Source: an uncultured Clostridia bacterium (GTDB lineage Bacteria; Bacillota; Clostridia; Peptostreptococcales; Anaerovoracaceae). Taken from it: a DNA stretch of 64,000 bases. The notes beneath the pieces are model-generated. The model had not been told where the DNA came from and made no database searches. It saw only the letters and a list, made by a program, of their open reading frames with translations. The translations under genes and the position numbers were made by a program. Where the stretch lies: NCBI GenBank assembly GCA_938009115.1, contig CALLHZ010000037.1:25873-89872 (forward strand). Direction: 5' to 3'. This document shows, one piece after another, positions 7,795-14,929 of the stretch (the stretch's first letter is position 1; each line of letters opens with the position of its first letter).

Positions 7795-9606
7795 ATGGAA
7801 TACAGCTTCTGGGGACCGTCTCCGTCGTTTTCGGCAGAGCCGTTTCAACTGCTCTACGGAACGATCGCCACGATCATGTGGATCTGCGCGTTGCTGTCTT
7901 CGAAAGAATACATGCGCCGCAGGCTTCACGCAGGACGCTATTATACGTTCATGGCCATCACTTATTTGGCTACAGCAGGGGTGTTCCTGTCCGGAGATCT
8001 TCTGACGCTGTTCGTCTTTTTTGAAATCATGTCCTTTGCATCTTATGTGCTGGTGGTGCAGGAAGAGACGCCTCAGGCGCTGGCTGCCGGAGGACTCTAT
8101 CTGGCCGTTTCCGTGGGCGGCGGCATGGCTTTGCTCATGGGTCTTTTCCTGCTTCAGGATGCATTGGGGACCTTGGATTGGACCCAATGGGCCGGGGCGT
8201 TGGAGACCATGACCGACCGTAGTCGTCTCTATCCGGCCGCCGGCCTTGCGGCGGCCGGCTTCGGCGCCAAGGCCGGGCTGTTCCCCCTGCATATCTGGCT
8301 CCCCAAAGCCCATCCCGTGGCGCCGGCCCCGGCCTCTGCGCTGCTGTCCGGGATCCTGACGAAGACGGGCATTTTCGGCCTGGTGATCCTGTCGGCATAC
8401 CTTTTTGAGGGAGACCGCAGCTGGGGCGCCCTTCTTCTGATCCTCAGCCTGGTCACCATGCTCCTGGGCGCCGTGCTGGCGCTGTTTTCCGTGGATCTGA
8501 AACGCGCCCTGGCCTGTTCTTCCGTATCCCAGATCGGGTTCATCACCTTGGGTATTGCGCTGGTCTGCCTCCTGGGTCCCCACAACGCCATCGCAGCCCG
8601 GGGCGTCATCCTTTACATGGTCAACCATTCCGCCGTCAAACTGCTCTTGTTTCTCTTGGCCGGAGCCGTTTATCTGGATACCCATCAGCTGGATCTGAAC
8701 ATGCTTTGCGGTTGGGGAAGGAAAAAACCGCTTCCGACGCTCTTTTTCCTGACGGGGGCCGCTTCGATCGCGGGGCTGCCCTTCACTGCGGGATACGCCG
8801 GCAAGACGCTGCTCCATGAAGGGATCCTTGAATGCCTGACGGCCAATGCTCAGGCCGGCAACTTCCGGGATCTCCTGGTTGCCTCGGAGTGGATATTCCT
8901 GTTCACCGGCGGGTTGACTGTCGCATATATGGCAAAGCTTTTCATCTGCATTTTCCTGAAAAAAAACCAGGACGCTGTTCTGCAGAAAGTGTACGATCAA
9001 AAGGCGGGACCGTTTGCCGGGCCGCTCACCACCACGGCGCTGGCCGTCCCGGCGATCTTTCTTGCTGTAGCGGGGCTGATGCCGCAAACAACATTGGATG
9101 TTATGGCCGGCAGGACTCAATCTTTCCTGACGCATCACGCGCTGGAGCATTCGGTGCATTATTACACGCCGGCCAATCTGTCGGGCGCGCTGATCGTGCT
9201 GGGCATCGGCACAGCCGTGTACTTCGGGGTCGTGCGGCGGCTGCTGATGAAGTCAGCGTCCGGAAACGGGAAATATTACGCAGATCGCTGGCCTGCGGTA
9301 CTGGATCTGGAGCGCCTTGTTTTCAGGCCTCTTGTGCGGGGGATGGTCTGGACCGGTACCATTTTTATCGGTCTGATCTTCGACCGGTCCGTGGATCTGC
9401 TCATCGCCAGCATGGAAAACGATCTGTTCCGCCAGATCCATTCCGACGAAGAAAGATTCTCTCCCTTGGAATGGCTGCGAAACCATCCGCTGGCAAGTTT
9501 CTGGAGGCGAGTACAGGAAGCTTACACGGCTTTTTCCCAAAGTCTGTCCTTCGGCCTTTTGGCCACCGTGATCGGCCTTTGCGCCGTGTTGATCTATCTG
9601 CTATAA
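7795..9606 (+). CDS. Antiporter-type subunit 4 (NuoL/HyfB-like, C-terminal extension)
   Basis: Fourth and longest antiporter-type subunit, 603 aa. The TM5 glutamate is at residue 77 (VFFEIMS) and the TM7 lysine in GFGAKAGLFPLHIWLPKAH. As in subunit 2, the N-terminus lacks the first helices. The C-terminus is extended by about 150 residues after the antiporter core, including an RLVFRPLVRG element, a membrane segment, an acidic stretch (MENDLFRQIHSDEERF) and a last helix ending LIYLL. This recalls the lateral-helix region of NuoL, HyfB or MrpA. aaaggagg precedes ATG 7795. It ends the antiporter set; DUF554 follows after 10 nt. Confidence 0.88.
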   Translation: MEYSFWGPSPSFSAEPFQLLYGTIATIMWICALLSSKEYMRRRLHAGRYYTFMAITYLATAGVFLSGDLLTLFVFFEIMSFASYVLVVQEETPQALAAGGLYLAVSVGGGMALLMGLFLLQDALGTLDWTQWAGALETMTDRSRLYPAAGLAAAGFGAKAGLFPLHIWLPKAHPVAPAPASALLSGILTKTGIFGLVILSAYLFEGDRSWGALLLILSLVTMLLGAVLALFSVDLKRALACSSVSQIGFITLGIALVCLLGPHNAIAARGVILYMVNHSAVKLLLFLLAGAVYLDTHQLDLNMLCGWGRKKPLPTLFFLTGAASIAGLPFTAGYAGKTLLHEGILECLTANAQAGNFRDLLVASEWIFLFTGGLTVAYMAKLFICIFLKKNQDAVLQKVYDQKAGPFAGPLTTTALAVPAIFLAVAGLMPQTTLDVMAGRTQSFLTHHALEHSVHYYTPANLSGALIVLGIGTAVYFGVVRRLLMKSASGNGKYYADRWPAVLDLERLVFRPLVRGMVWTGTIFIGLIFDRSVDLLIASMENDLFRQIHSDEERFSPLEWLRNHPLASFWRRVQEAYTAFSQSLSFGLLATVIGLCAVLIYLL

Positions 9607-9616
9607 TAGGTGCGCT

Positions 9617-10318
9617 ATGTTTGGAATTTTTTCAGGTACTATCGTCAATACCTTGCTCGTGGTCGTCGGAACCGCCGTGGGACTCATTTTTAAGACAGCC
9701 CGTCTGCAATCCATCGGCGAGCGCATTTTTCAGGTTTTTGCGTTATTCGTACTCGCCATGGGCGTCAACGGCGCATCAGACTTGTCGCGCCCGGTGTTTA
9801 TACTGATATCCATCGCCTGTGGCGTGGCGCTGGGTGAGGTCATCGATTTGGATGACAAGTTCAACCGGCTCGGCCAGACCATGCAGAAGCGTTTTGCCCG
9901 GGGCGACGACAGCCACTTCGCGGCAGGCTTTGTCCAGGCGTCGCTGCTGTTTTGCGTGGGCTCCATGACCGTGGTGGGCGCCCTGCAGTCCGGCATGGAC
10001 AACAACCACAGTGTTCTATATGCAAAAAGTCTGATCGATGGCGTCACTGCGGCTACGCTGGCCATGGGGCTTGGCGTCGGCGTCGGCTTTTCAGCAGTGA
10101 CAGTTCTGATTTATGAAGGGCTCCTGACACTCCTTTCCGGCCTCATCGCGCCGGTCATGAGCGCTGAGATCATCGCCCTGAGTTCTACCATCGGCAGCCT
10201 GTTCCTCGTGGGCATGGCGCTGAACATGCTGCGGATCACGGAACTGAAGGTCGCGAATTTTCTGCCGGCCATGTTCATTCCGATCCTGTATGAGGCAGCC
10301 AGACTCCTTTTTTCCTGA
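9617..10318 (+). CDS. DUF554 membrane protein
   Basis: A 233-aa polytopic protein of the DUF554 (YdfK-like) family, recognised by the N-terminal GTIVNTLLVVVGTAVGL and the internal FVQASLLFCVGSMTVVGALQ with a glycine-rich helix (MGLGVGVGFSAV). The function of this family is unknown. It lies 10 nt after the last antiporter gene and is probably cotranscribed, but it is not a known Mrp subunit. A GC-rich hairpin follows. Confidence 0.85.
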   Translation: MFGIFSGTIVNTLLVVVGTAVGLIFKTARLQSIGERIFQVFALFVLAMGVNGASDLSRPVFILISIACGVALGEVIDLDDKFNRLGQTMQKRFARGDDSHFAAGFVQASLLFCVGSMTVVGALQSGMDNNHSVLYAKSLIDGVTAATLAMGLGVGVGFSAVTVLIYEGLLTLLSGLIAPVMSAEIIALSSTIGSLFLVGMALNMLRITELKVANFLPAMFIPILYEAARLLFS

Positions 10319-10331
10319 ATAAGGCGCTTGC

Positions 10332-10354
10332 GGAGCCGGGCCGGGAGCGGCTCC
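10332..10354 (+). terminator. Possible hairpin ending the antiporter operon
   Basis: The arms GGAGCCG and CGGCTCC (7 bp) enclose a 9-nt loop 13 nt after the DUF554 stop. No proper T-run follows (gctttcc), so an intrinsic terminator is uncertain. Confidence 0.3.
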
Positions 10355-10359
10355 TCCGC

Positions 10360-10388
10360 TTTCCAACACCCGCAGGATCGGGTATAAT
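10360..10388 (+). promoter_or_regulatory. Predicted housekeeping-type promoter of the hydrogenase-regulator genes
   Basis: TTTCCA (10360-10365), a 17-nt spacer and a perfect TATAAT (10383-10388) lie about 50 nt before the first DRTGG gene. The -10 is strong and the -35 moderate (4 of 6). Confidence 0.7.
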
Positions 10389-10438
10389 AGTTAAGGTGGT
10401 TTCAATCTTCATCCTGAAACATGAGGCCGGGAGGAATT

Positions 10439-10783
10439 ATGAAAGTTGAGAGAGTAAAAGAAGTGCTCGAGGCATCGGTGCTCTGCGGCGAAGAACTGCT
10501 GGACCGGGAGATCCTCTCCGCCTGCGCGGCGGATCTTATGAGCGATGTGCTGGCCTACGTCAAGACGGAAGCCTTGCTGCTGACCGGGCTGACGAACACC
10601 CAGGTCATTCACACCGCCGACATGATGGATATCAACTGCATCGTTTTTGTGAGAGGCAAAATGCCTTCTGCGGAATTGATCGAATACGGCCGCAAGCACG
10701 GTATGATCCTGCTCAGCACGCCGCACAAAATGTACTATGCCAGCGGATTGCTTTACAGCGCCGGCCTGGGCGCCTGCGGGTGA
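10439..10783 (+). CDS. DRTGG-domain protein (hydrogenase cluster)
   Basis: A 114-aa soluble protein of the DRTGG type, a domain otherwise found between the halves of some phosphotransacetylases and CBS proteins; its ligand is not established. Visible features are ALLLTGLTNTQVIHTADM and a C-terminal HGMILLSTPHKMYYASGLL. ATG 10439 has gggaggaa 5 nt upstream. It opens a string of five genes with the next start 3 nt away. In clostridia such proteins recur next to [FeFe]-hydrogenase and ATPase genes, which suggests a signalling or redox-sensing partner role; this is inference. Confidence 0.78.
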   Translation: MKVERVKEVLEASVLCGEELLDREILSACAADLMSDVLAYVKTEALLLTGLTNTQVIHTADMMDINCIVFVRGKMPSAELIEYGRKHGMILLSTPHKMYYASGLLYSAGLGACG

Positions 10784-10786
10784 TCC

Positions 10787-11212
10787 ATGGACAAGCTGCA
10801 TTTACATTATGAAGTAGAAGGCAACGACTTTATCGCCGCCGGCGAAGCCTCCGGGCAAGTGAAGCGGACCCTTCGCCAGCTGGGCATCGATTTTGAGGCC
10901 ATCCGCCGTTGCGCCATCTGCATGTACGAAGGCGAGATCAACATGGTGGTCCACGCCGACGGCGGCACTGCCGACGTGGTAGTGGAAAAGGACAAGATCA
11001 CCATCATTCTGGAGGATCAGGGCCCGGGCATTTCAGACATGGAGCTGGCCATGCAGGAGGGATATTCCACGGCATCCCAGGATGTGCGGGAACTGGGCTT
11101 CGGCGCAGGCATGGGCCTGCCGAATATGAAAAAGTATTCCGATTCCCTTGAGATCGAAAGCGAAGTAGGCAAGGGGACGAAGGTCACCATGGTGATCTGC
11201 ATTCCCGGCTGA
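10787..11212 (+). CDS. RsbW/RsbT-like ATP-binding protein
   Basis: A 141-aa HATPase_c protein of the anti-sigma-factor/serine-kinase type. The N-box EGEINMVVHADGG, the G1 box DQGPGIS and the G2 box GFGAGMGLPNMKK are all present, so ATP binding is likely. It has no dimerisation/phosphoacceptor domain and so is not a classical sensor kinase. Close linkage to DRTGG and the hydrogenase-like gene suggests that it phosphorylates or sequesters a regulator in response to the hydrogenase-like sensor. No anti-sigma partner or STAS antagonist is encoded nearby. Confidence 0.85.
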   Translation: MDKLHLHYEVEGNDFIAAGEASGQVKRTLRQLGIDFEAIRRCAICMYEGEINMVVHADGGTADVVVEKDKITIILEDQGPGISDMELAMQEGYSTASQDVRELGFGAGMGLPNMKKYSDSLEIESEVGKGTKVTMVICIPG

Positions 11213-11259
11213 CGGGTCGCCGGGGAGAGGATAGATCAGCACAGATCGGAGGGTGCGCA

Positions 11260-12600
11260 TTGAAACACTCAGTGACACTGGACAAAGACAAATGCAAAGG
11301 ATGCACCACCTGTATCAAACATTGCCCTACAGAGGCGATACGGGTGCGGCGGGGGATCGCTCACATCACCGAGGATCACTGCATCGACTGCGGCAATTGT
11401 ATCCGTGTATGCCCGCACAAAGCCAAGAAGGCTGTTTGCGACGACTTTAGCCGGCTCAAGGAGTTTGAATATAATATTGCGCTGCCGGCACCGTCTTTGT
11501 ACGGGCAGTTTCGAAATCTTACCGACGTAAATCAGGTCCTGACCGCATTCCTTCATATCGGCTTTGACCATGTGGAAGAGGTTTCCCAGGGCGCCGAGCT
11601 GGTCTCCAGCCTGACGAAGCACATGCTGGAAAGCGACTCCGATATCCCAAAGCCGCTGATCTCTTCGGCCTGCCCCGCTGCCGTGCGCCTGATCTGCCAG
11701 CGCTTTCCCAAGCTGATCCCAAACATTTCGAAAGTCAGCGCGCCTTTCGAGATCGTGGCGATCCTGGCCCGAAAGGAAGCCGTGGAGCGCACTGGTCTGC
11801 CCCCGGAGAAAATCGGTATTTTCTTCATTACTCCGTGCCCGGCCAAAGTGAGCGCCGGCCGGAATCCGGCAGGACTGGACGCGCCGGTCGTGGATGGATT
11901 TTTCGCGATCTCCGATATCTATAAGCGCCTGATCACGGCCATGAAGAACGCGGAGGAGACCCAAAAGCTGGCCCATTCCGGCTTGATCGGCGTAGGCTGG
12001 GCCCACTGCGGCGGCGAGTCCAACGCAGTGTTCGAAGGACAGCATCTGGCGGTGGACGGTATCGACAACATCATCGAAGTGCTGGAGGATCTGGAAGACG
12101 GCTTGCTGCCCCAGATCGATTTTCTGGAACTCAACGCCTGCAACCAGGGGTGCGTGGGCGGTTGTCTCACAGTAGAAAATCCCTACGTGGCCCAGACGCG
12201 GATCAAGCAGCTGATCCAGCATATGCCCATCAGCATGAACAAAGTCGCTCTGGACCCCGGCCCGCCGGCATACATGTTCGACGACAAGCCCCTGGAGGCA
12301 TCTCCGGTGAACGTGCTGGACGAAGACATCGAGATCGCGATGCATAAATACACCCAGATCGAAAAACTGGTCGAAACGTTGCCCGGGCTGGATTGCGGCA
12401 GCTGTGGCGCGCCGACATGCAAGACCCTGGCCGAAGACATCGTTCAGGGACTGGCTTCGGAGGACGACTGTATCTTCCGCATGCGGGAACGCATGCAGTA
12501 CCTGATGGGTATGGGCGATGCGGACGAATACCTTCCGCTGCCGTTCCGGCGGCGGGATGACGAAGCTGAAAAGTCAGAACAGGAGAGAAACGAACCATGA
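11260..12600 (+). CDS. Divergent [FeFe]-hydrogenase-like (putative sensory) protein
   Basis: A 446-aa protein with two N-terminal [4Fe-4S] sites (C12-x2-C15-x2-C18-x3-C22 and C41-x2-C44-x2-C47-x3-C51), an H-cluster-type domain and a C-terminal Fe-S module (LDCGSCGAPTCKTLAED). The three hydrogenase motifs are altered: L1 is SSACP (residues 135-139) instead of TSCCP, L2 is TPCPAK (C193), and L3 is NACNQGCVGGC (C294, C298). The cysteines expected to hold the [4Fe-4S] part appear kept, while one of the L1 pair is alanine. There is no PAS domain. This matches group-D/sensory-like hydrogenases found beside HATPase, DRTGG and PHP genes. It starts at TTG 11260 behind cggaggg. Confidence 0.85.
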   Translation: MKHSVTLDKDKCKGCTTCIKHCPTEAIRVRRGIAHITEDHCIDCGNCIRVCPHKAKKAVCDDFSRLKEFEYNIALPAPSLYGQFRNLTDVNQVLTAFLHIGFDHVEEVSQGAELVSSLTKHMLESDSDIPKPLISSACPAAVRLICQRFPKLIPNISKVSAPFEIVAILARKEAVERTGLPPEKIGIFFITPCPAKVSAGRNPAGLDAPVVDGFFAISDIYKRLITAMKNAEETQKLAHSGLIGVGWAHCGGESNAVFEGQHLAVDGIDNIIEVLEDLEDGLLPQIDFLELNACNQGCVGGCLTVENPYVAQTRIKQLIQHMPISMNKVALDPGPPAYMFDDKPLEASPVNVLDEDIEIAMHKYTQIEKLVETLPGLDCGSCGAPTCKTLAEDIVQGLASEDDCIFRMRERMQYLMGMGDADEYLPLPFRRRDDEAEKSEQERNEP

Positions 12601-12926
12601 CAGTAGCCGAAGTAGCGAAAAAACTGAACCTGACCTGCCATGTGGCCGACAACGGAAAGAGGCAGGTGGAAGGCGGATATGTGGGCGATCTGCTCAGCTG
12701 GGTCATCGGCCGTGCCGGGCAGGGAAGCGCCTGGGTCACCATTATGTCCAATCCCAATGTGGCAGCAGTGGCCATGCTGGCCGATACGGCCATGATCATT
12801 TTAGCCGAAGGCGTTCAGCCCGATGAGACCCTTCTGGCTAAGGCCAGGCAGCATAAGCTTGCGCTGTACACAGCCTCCGAAGGGGCCTATGAGCTGGCCT
12901 GGCGGCTCCACGAACTGATCGGCTGA
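12597..12926 (+). CDS. Second DRTGG-like protein
   Basis: A 109-aa soluble protein overlapping the hydrogenase-like gene by 4 nt (ATGA). It has an N-terminal AEVAKKLNLTCHV element and a DRTGG-type core with GGYVGDLLSWVIGRAGQG, NPNVAAVAML and YTASEGAYELAW. It is clearly a paralog type of the protein at 10439 but with little direct identity. Overlap implies coupled translation with the hydrogenase-like protein, so a physical partnership is plausible. The ligand is unknown. Confidence 0.75.
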   Translation: MTVAEVAKKLNLTCHVADNGKRQVEGGYVGDLLSWVIGRAGQGSAWVTIMSNPNVAAVAMLADTAMIILAEGVQPDETLLAKARQHKLALYTASEGAYELAWRLHELIG

Positions 12927-12956
12927 TGCCGGCGCCCGCCGGAGCGGGAGGCGCAG

Positions 12957-13688
12957 ATGAAACTATATTACGATCTCCACATCCATTCCTGTCTGTCACC
13001 CTGCGGGGACAGGGAAATGACGCCGGCCAACATCGCCGGCATGGCGCATCTGGCAGGATTGAATATCCTGGCGATATCCGACCACAACTCGGCTCGCCAC
13101 TGCCGCGCTCTTGCAGCATGGGCGGCCCGCTATCAGTTGCTGTCTGTGCCTGCCATGGAATTGAATACCAAGGAAGAAGTTCACGTCCTCTGTCTTTTCC
13201 CGGATCTGGAAACGGCAGAGGATTTTGATGCTTATGTCCGGTCCAGGCTTGCCGGCATCCGGAACCGTCCGGAGTTTTTCGGCGAGCAGCTTCTTTTGGA
13301 TGAAGAAGATCAGGTGGTCGGCTGCGAAGAACTTCTCCTGACAGCGGGAGCGGACATAAGCATCTATGAGGTGTCACGGCTCCTGACTTCCCTCGGAGGC
13401 CTTGCGATCCCGGCCCACATCGACAGAGACTCCAATTCGGTCCTGTCCAATCTGGGTTTTGTGACGCCGGAAATGGGTTTCGAGGTTTCGGAGATCACCC
13501 GAAAGGCTCATTCTGAGACGTTGGGCGCCGCTGTGGCGCCTCTTCGCGGAAAACCCTGCATCACGAATTCCGATGCTCATTACCTTGAGGACCTCCCCGA
13601 CGCAGAATTTTCGATCGAAGTGGAGGAGCGCTCCCCCCGGGGGGTCATTGAAGCCCTTCGAAAAGGAAATGGTTTAGGAAGATTGTGA
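12957..13688 (+). CDS. PHP-domain phosphoesterase
   Basis: A 243-aa protein of the PHP superfamily (metal-dependent phosphoesterases such as RNase AM/TrpH). Metal-binding motifs visible are DLHIHSCLSPCG at the N-terminus, AISDHNS, the MELNTKEEVHVL segment, PAHIDR and the C-terminal NSDAHY. The substrate is unknown; relatives cleave nucleoside 3',5'-bisphosphates or the 5' ends of RNA oligonucleotides. It closes the regulatory string of the hydrogenase cluster, a position it holds in other clostridia. ATG 12957 has gggaggcg upstream. Confidence 0.85.
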   Translation: MKLYYDLHIHSCLSPCGDREMTPANIAGMAHLAGLNILAISDHNSARHCRALAAWAARYQLLSVPAMELNTKEEVHVLCLFPDLETAEDFDAYVRSRLAGIRNRPEFFGEQLLLDEEDQVVGCEELLLTAGADISIYEVSRLLTSLGGLAIPAHIDRDSNSVLSNLGFVTPEMGFEVSEITRKAHSETLGAAVAPLRGKPCITNSDAHYLEDLPDAEFSIEVEERSPRGVIEALRKGNGLGRL

Positions 13689-13733
13689 ATATTTCGTCAA
13701 AAAACCGTAATTATTCATCCCATATCCCAATAT

Positions 13734-13795
13734 ACCCTACAGGTTCGGTTTACATTGCATAGGTGTTATGTTAAAATTGTGACGAACTATAGGGT
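13734..13795. repeat. Inverted repeat framing the hyd promoter
   Basis: The left arm ACCCTACAGGTTCG (13734-13747) and right arm CGAACTATAGGGT (13783-13795) are reverse complements at 12 positions, with one gap and one mismatch. The -35 and -10 hexamers lie exactly between the arms, and the right arm covers the expected transcription start. This looks like a paired operator, but no regulator is known for it. Confidence 0.55.
13749..13777 (+). promoter_or_regulatory. Predicted promoter of the hyd operon
   Basis: TTTACA (13749-13754), an exact 17-nt spacer and TAAAAT (13772-13777) lie in an AT-rich gap, with transcription expected near 13784. The leader is about 68 nt and rich in T-runs (13797-13832), and ends in aaggagg before hydC. 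The promoter is framed by an imperfect inverted repeat. Confidence 0.75.
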
Positions 13796-13851
13796 TTCGT
13801 TTTTTTGGTTGTTATTTTTTTCGTTATCGATGTACAAGGAGGTTCTGACAC

Positions 13852-14346
13852 ATGCCCAATCTGAAAACGCTCATCCCGTTTGCAGGGACCAAAGAGCAGG
13901 AAGATCGGCTGAGAGAAGTGATTGCCAAGCATAAGGGAGAACTGGGCGCCACCATGCCGATCATGCAGGAAGCTCAGGAGATCTACGGGTATCTTCCCGA
14001 AGAAGTGCAGGTCATCATTGCCGAGGAATTAGGCGTTCCGCTCACTGAGATCTACGGGATTTCTTCATTTTATGCTCAGTTTACCCACAACCCCAAGGGG
14101 CAGTATCAGATCAACGTTTGTCTGGGAACGGCCTGCTACGTCAAAGGCGCGGGAAACATACTTGATAAGGTTTGCGAAGTGGTTGGATGCAACGCCGGCG
14201 AGATCACTCAGGACGGCAGATTTTCCATCGACGCCACCCGTTGTGTCGGCGCCTGCGGCCTGGCTCCGGTCATGATGATCAACGAAGACGTTTACGGACG
14301 GCTCACGCCTGACAAGATCCCGGCGATCATCGCCAAGTACAAATAG
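13852..14346 (+). CDS. hydC: Bifurcating hydrogenase subunit C (NuoE-like)
   Basis: A 164-aa thioredoxin-fold [2Fe-2S] subunit, homologous to NuoE. Four cluster cysteines are visible in CLGTACYVKGA and RCVGACGLAPVMM. The N-terminus has the helical IMQEAQEIYGYLPEEV region, and YGISSFYAQF is typical of the family. It is the first gene of hydC-E-D-B-A and sits behind aaggaggt. It is expected to pass electrons between HydB and HydA in the soluble NAD- and ferredoxin-linked complex. Confidence 0.93.
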   Translation: MPNLKTLIPFAGTKEQEDRLREVIAKHKGELGATMPIMQEAQEIYGYLPEEVQVIIAEELGVPLTEIYGISSFYAQFTHNPKGQYQINVCLGTACYVKGAGNILDKVCEVVGCNAGEITQDGRFSIDATRCVGACGLAPVMMINEDVYGRLTPDKIPAIIAKYK

Positions 14347-14355
14347 TCCGGGAGA

Positions 14356-14907
14356 ATGAAAGAGCTTTCGCTGAATGTGCTGGACCTGGCGCAGAACTCA
14401 TTGTCGGCGGGTGCCCGCCATATTACGATAGAGATCTGCGAGTCTCTGAAAGAAGACGTCCTTCGCATCCGCATCGCCGACGACGGTATCGGAATGGACC
14501 CGGATTTCCTGGAGCGGGTCACCGACCCCTTTGTGACGACCCGGAAGACCCGGCCTGTGGGCATGGGGATCCCCTTCATCAAAATGGCCGCGGAAATGGC
14601 AGAAGGGACGTTCGATATCCGGAGCCGGAAGGGCGAAGGCACCGAGCTGAGAGCATCGTTCCGCCTGTCACACGTGGACCGGATGCCTTTGGGCGATATC
14701 GCCGGCACGATCGCGACATTGATACAGGGAGCCCCGGAGGTGGACTACACCTATGTGCGCAGCACCGACAGCGGCAGCTTCGAATTCGACACCGGACGGA
14801 TCCGGGAGATGCTGGAGGGCATATCCCTTCGGGAACCCGAGATCCTGGACTGGATCAAAGACTATATCATGCAGGGCGAGACCGGCGTGATGGCGCAGAA
14901 TAAATAA
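14356..14907 (+). CDS. HydE-type ATP-binding protein in the hydrogenase operon
   Basis: A 183-aa HATPase_c protein. The N-box is LDLAQNSLSAGA, G1 is DDGIGMD, the lid region TDPFVTTRKTR, and G2 GMGIPF. About 70 residues follow the ATPase fold, ending in an acidic DWIKDYIMQGE. It lies between hydC and hydD, the place where Acetobacterium-type hyd operons encode a histidine-kinase-like ATPase. It has no phosphoacceptor histidine domain. It is not the maturase HydE, a radical-SAM protein. It probably regulates the complex or transcription; this is unproven. Confidence 0.85.
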   Translation: MKELSLNVLDLAQNSLSAGARHITIEICESLKEDVLRIRIADDGIGMDPDFLERVTDPFVTTRKTRPVGMGIPFIKMAAEMAEGTFDIRSRKGEGTELRASFRLSHVDRMPLGDIAGTIATLIQGAPEVDYTYVRSTDSGSFEFDTGRIREMLEGISLREPEILDWIKDYIMQGETGVMAQNK

Positions 14908-14929
14908 TAATCGAGAGGATGGATAAAAA

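Noticed and set aside
13768..13784. Possible Rex (NADH sensor) operator overlapping the hyd -10
   Set aside because: ATGTTAA-AATT-GTGACG matches only the left half of TTGTTAANNNNTTAACAA; the right half shares about half its bases. Too weak to annotate.
14356..14907. Calling this gene the hydrogenase maturase HydE
   Set aside because: It is an HATPase, not a radical-SAM protein; no CxxxCxxC motif is present. Only the operon-position name is similar.
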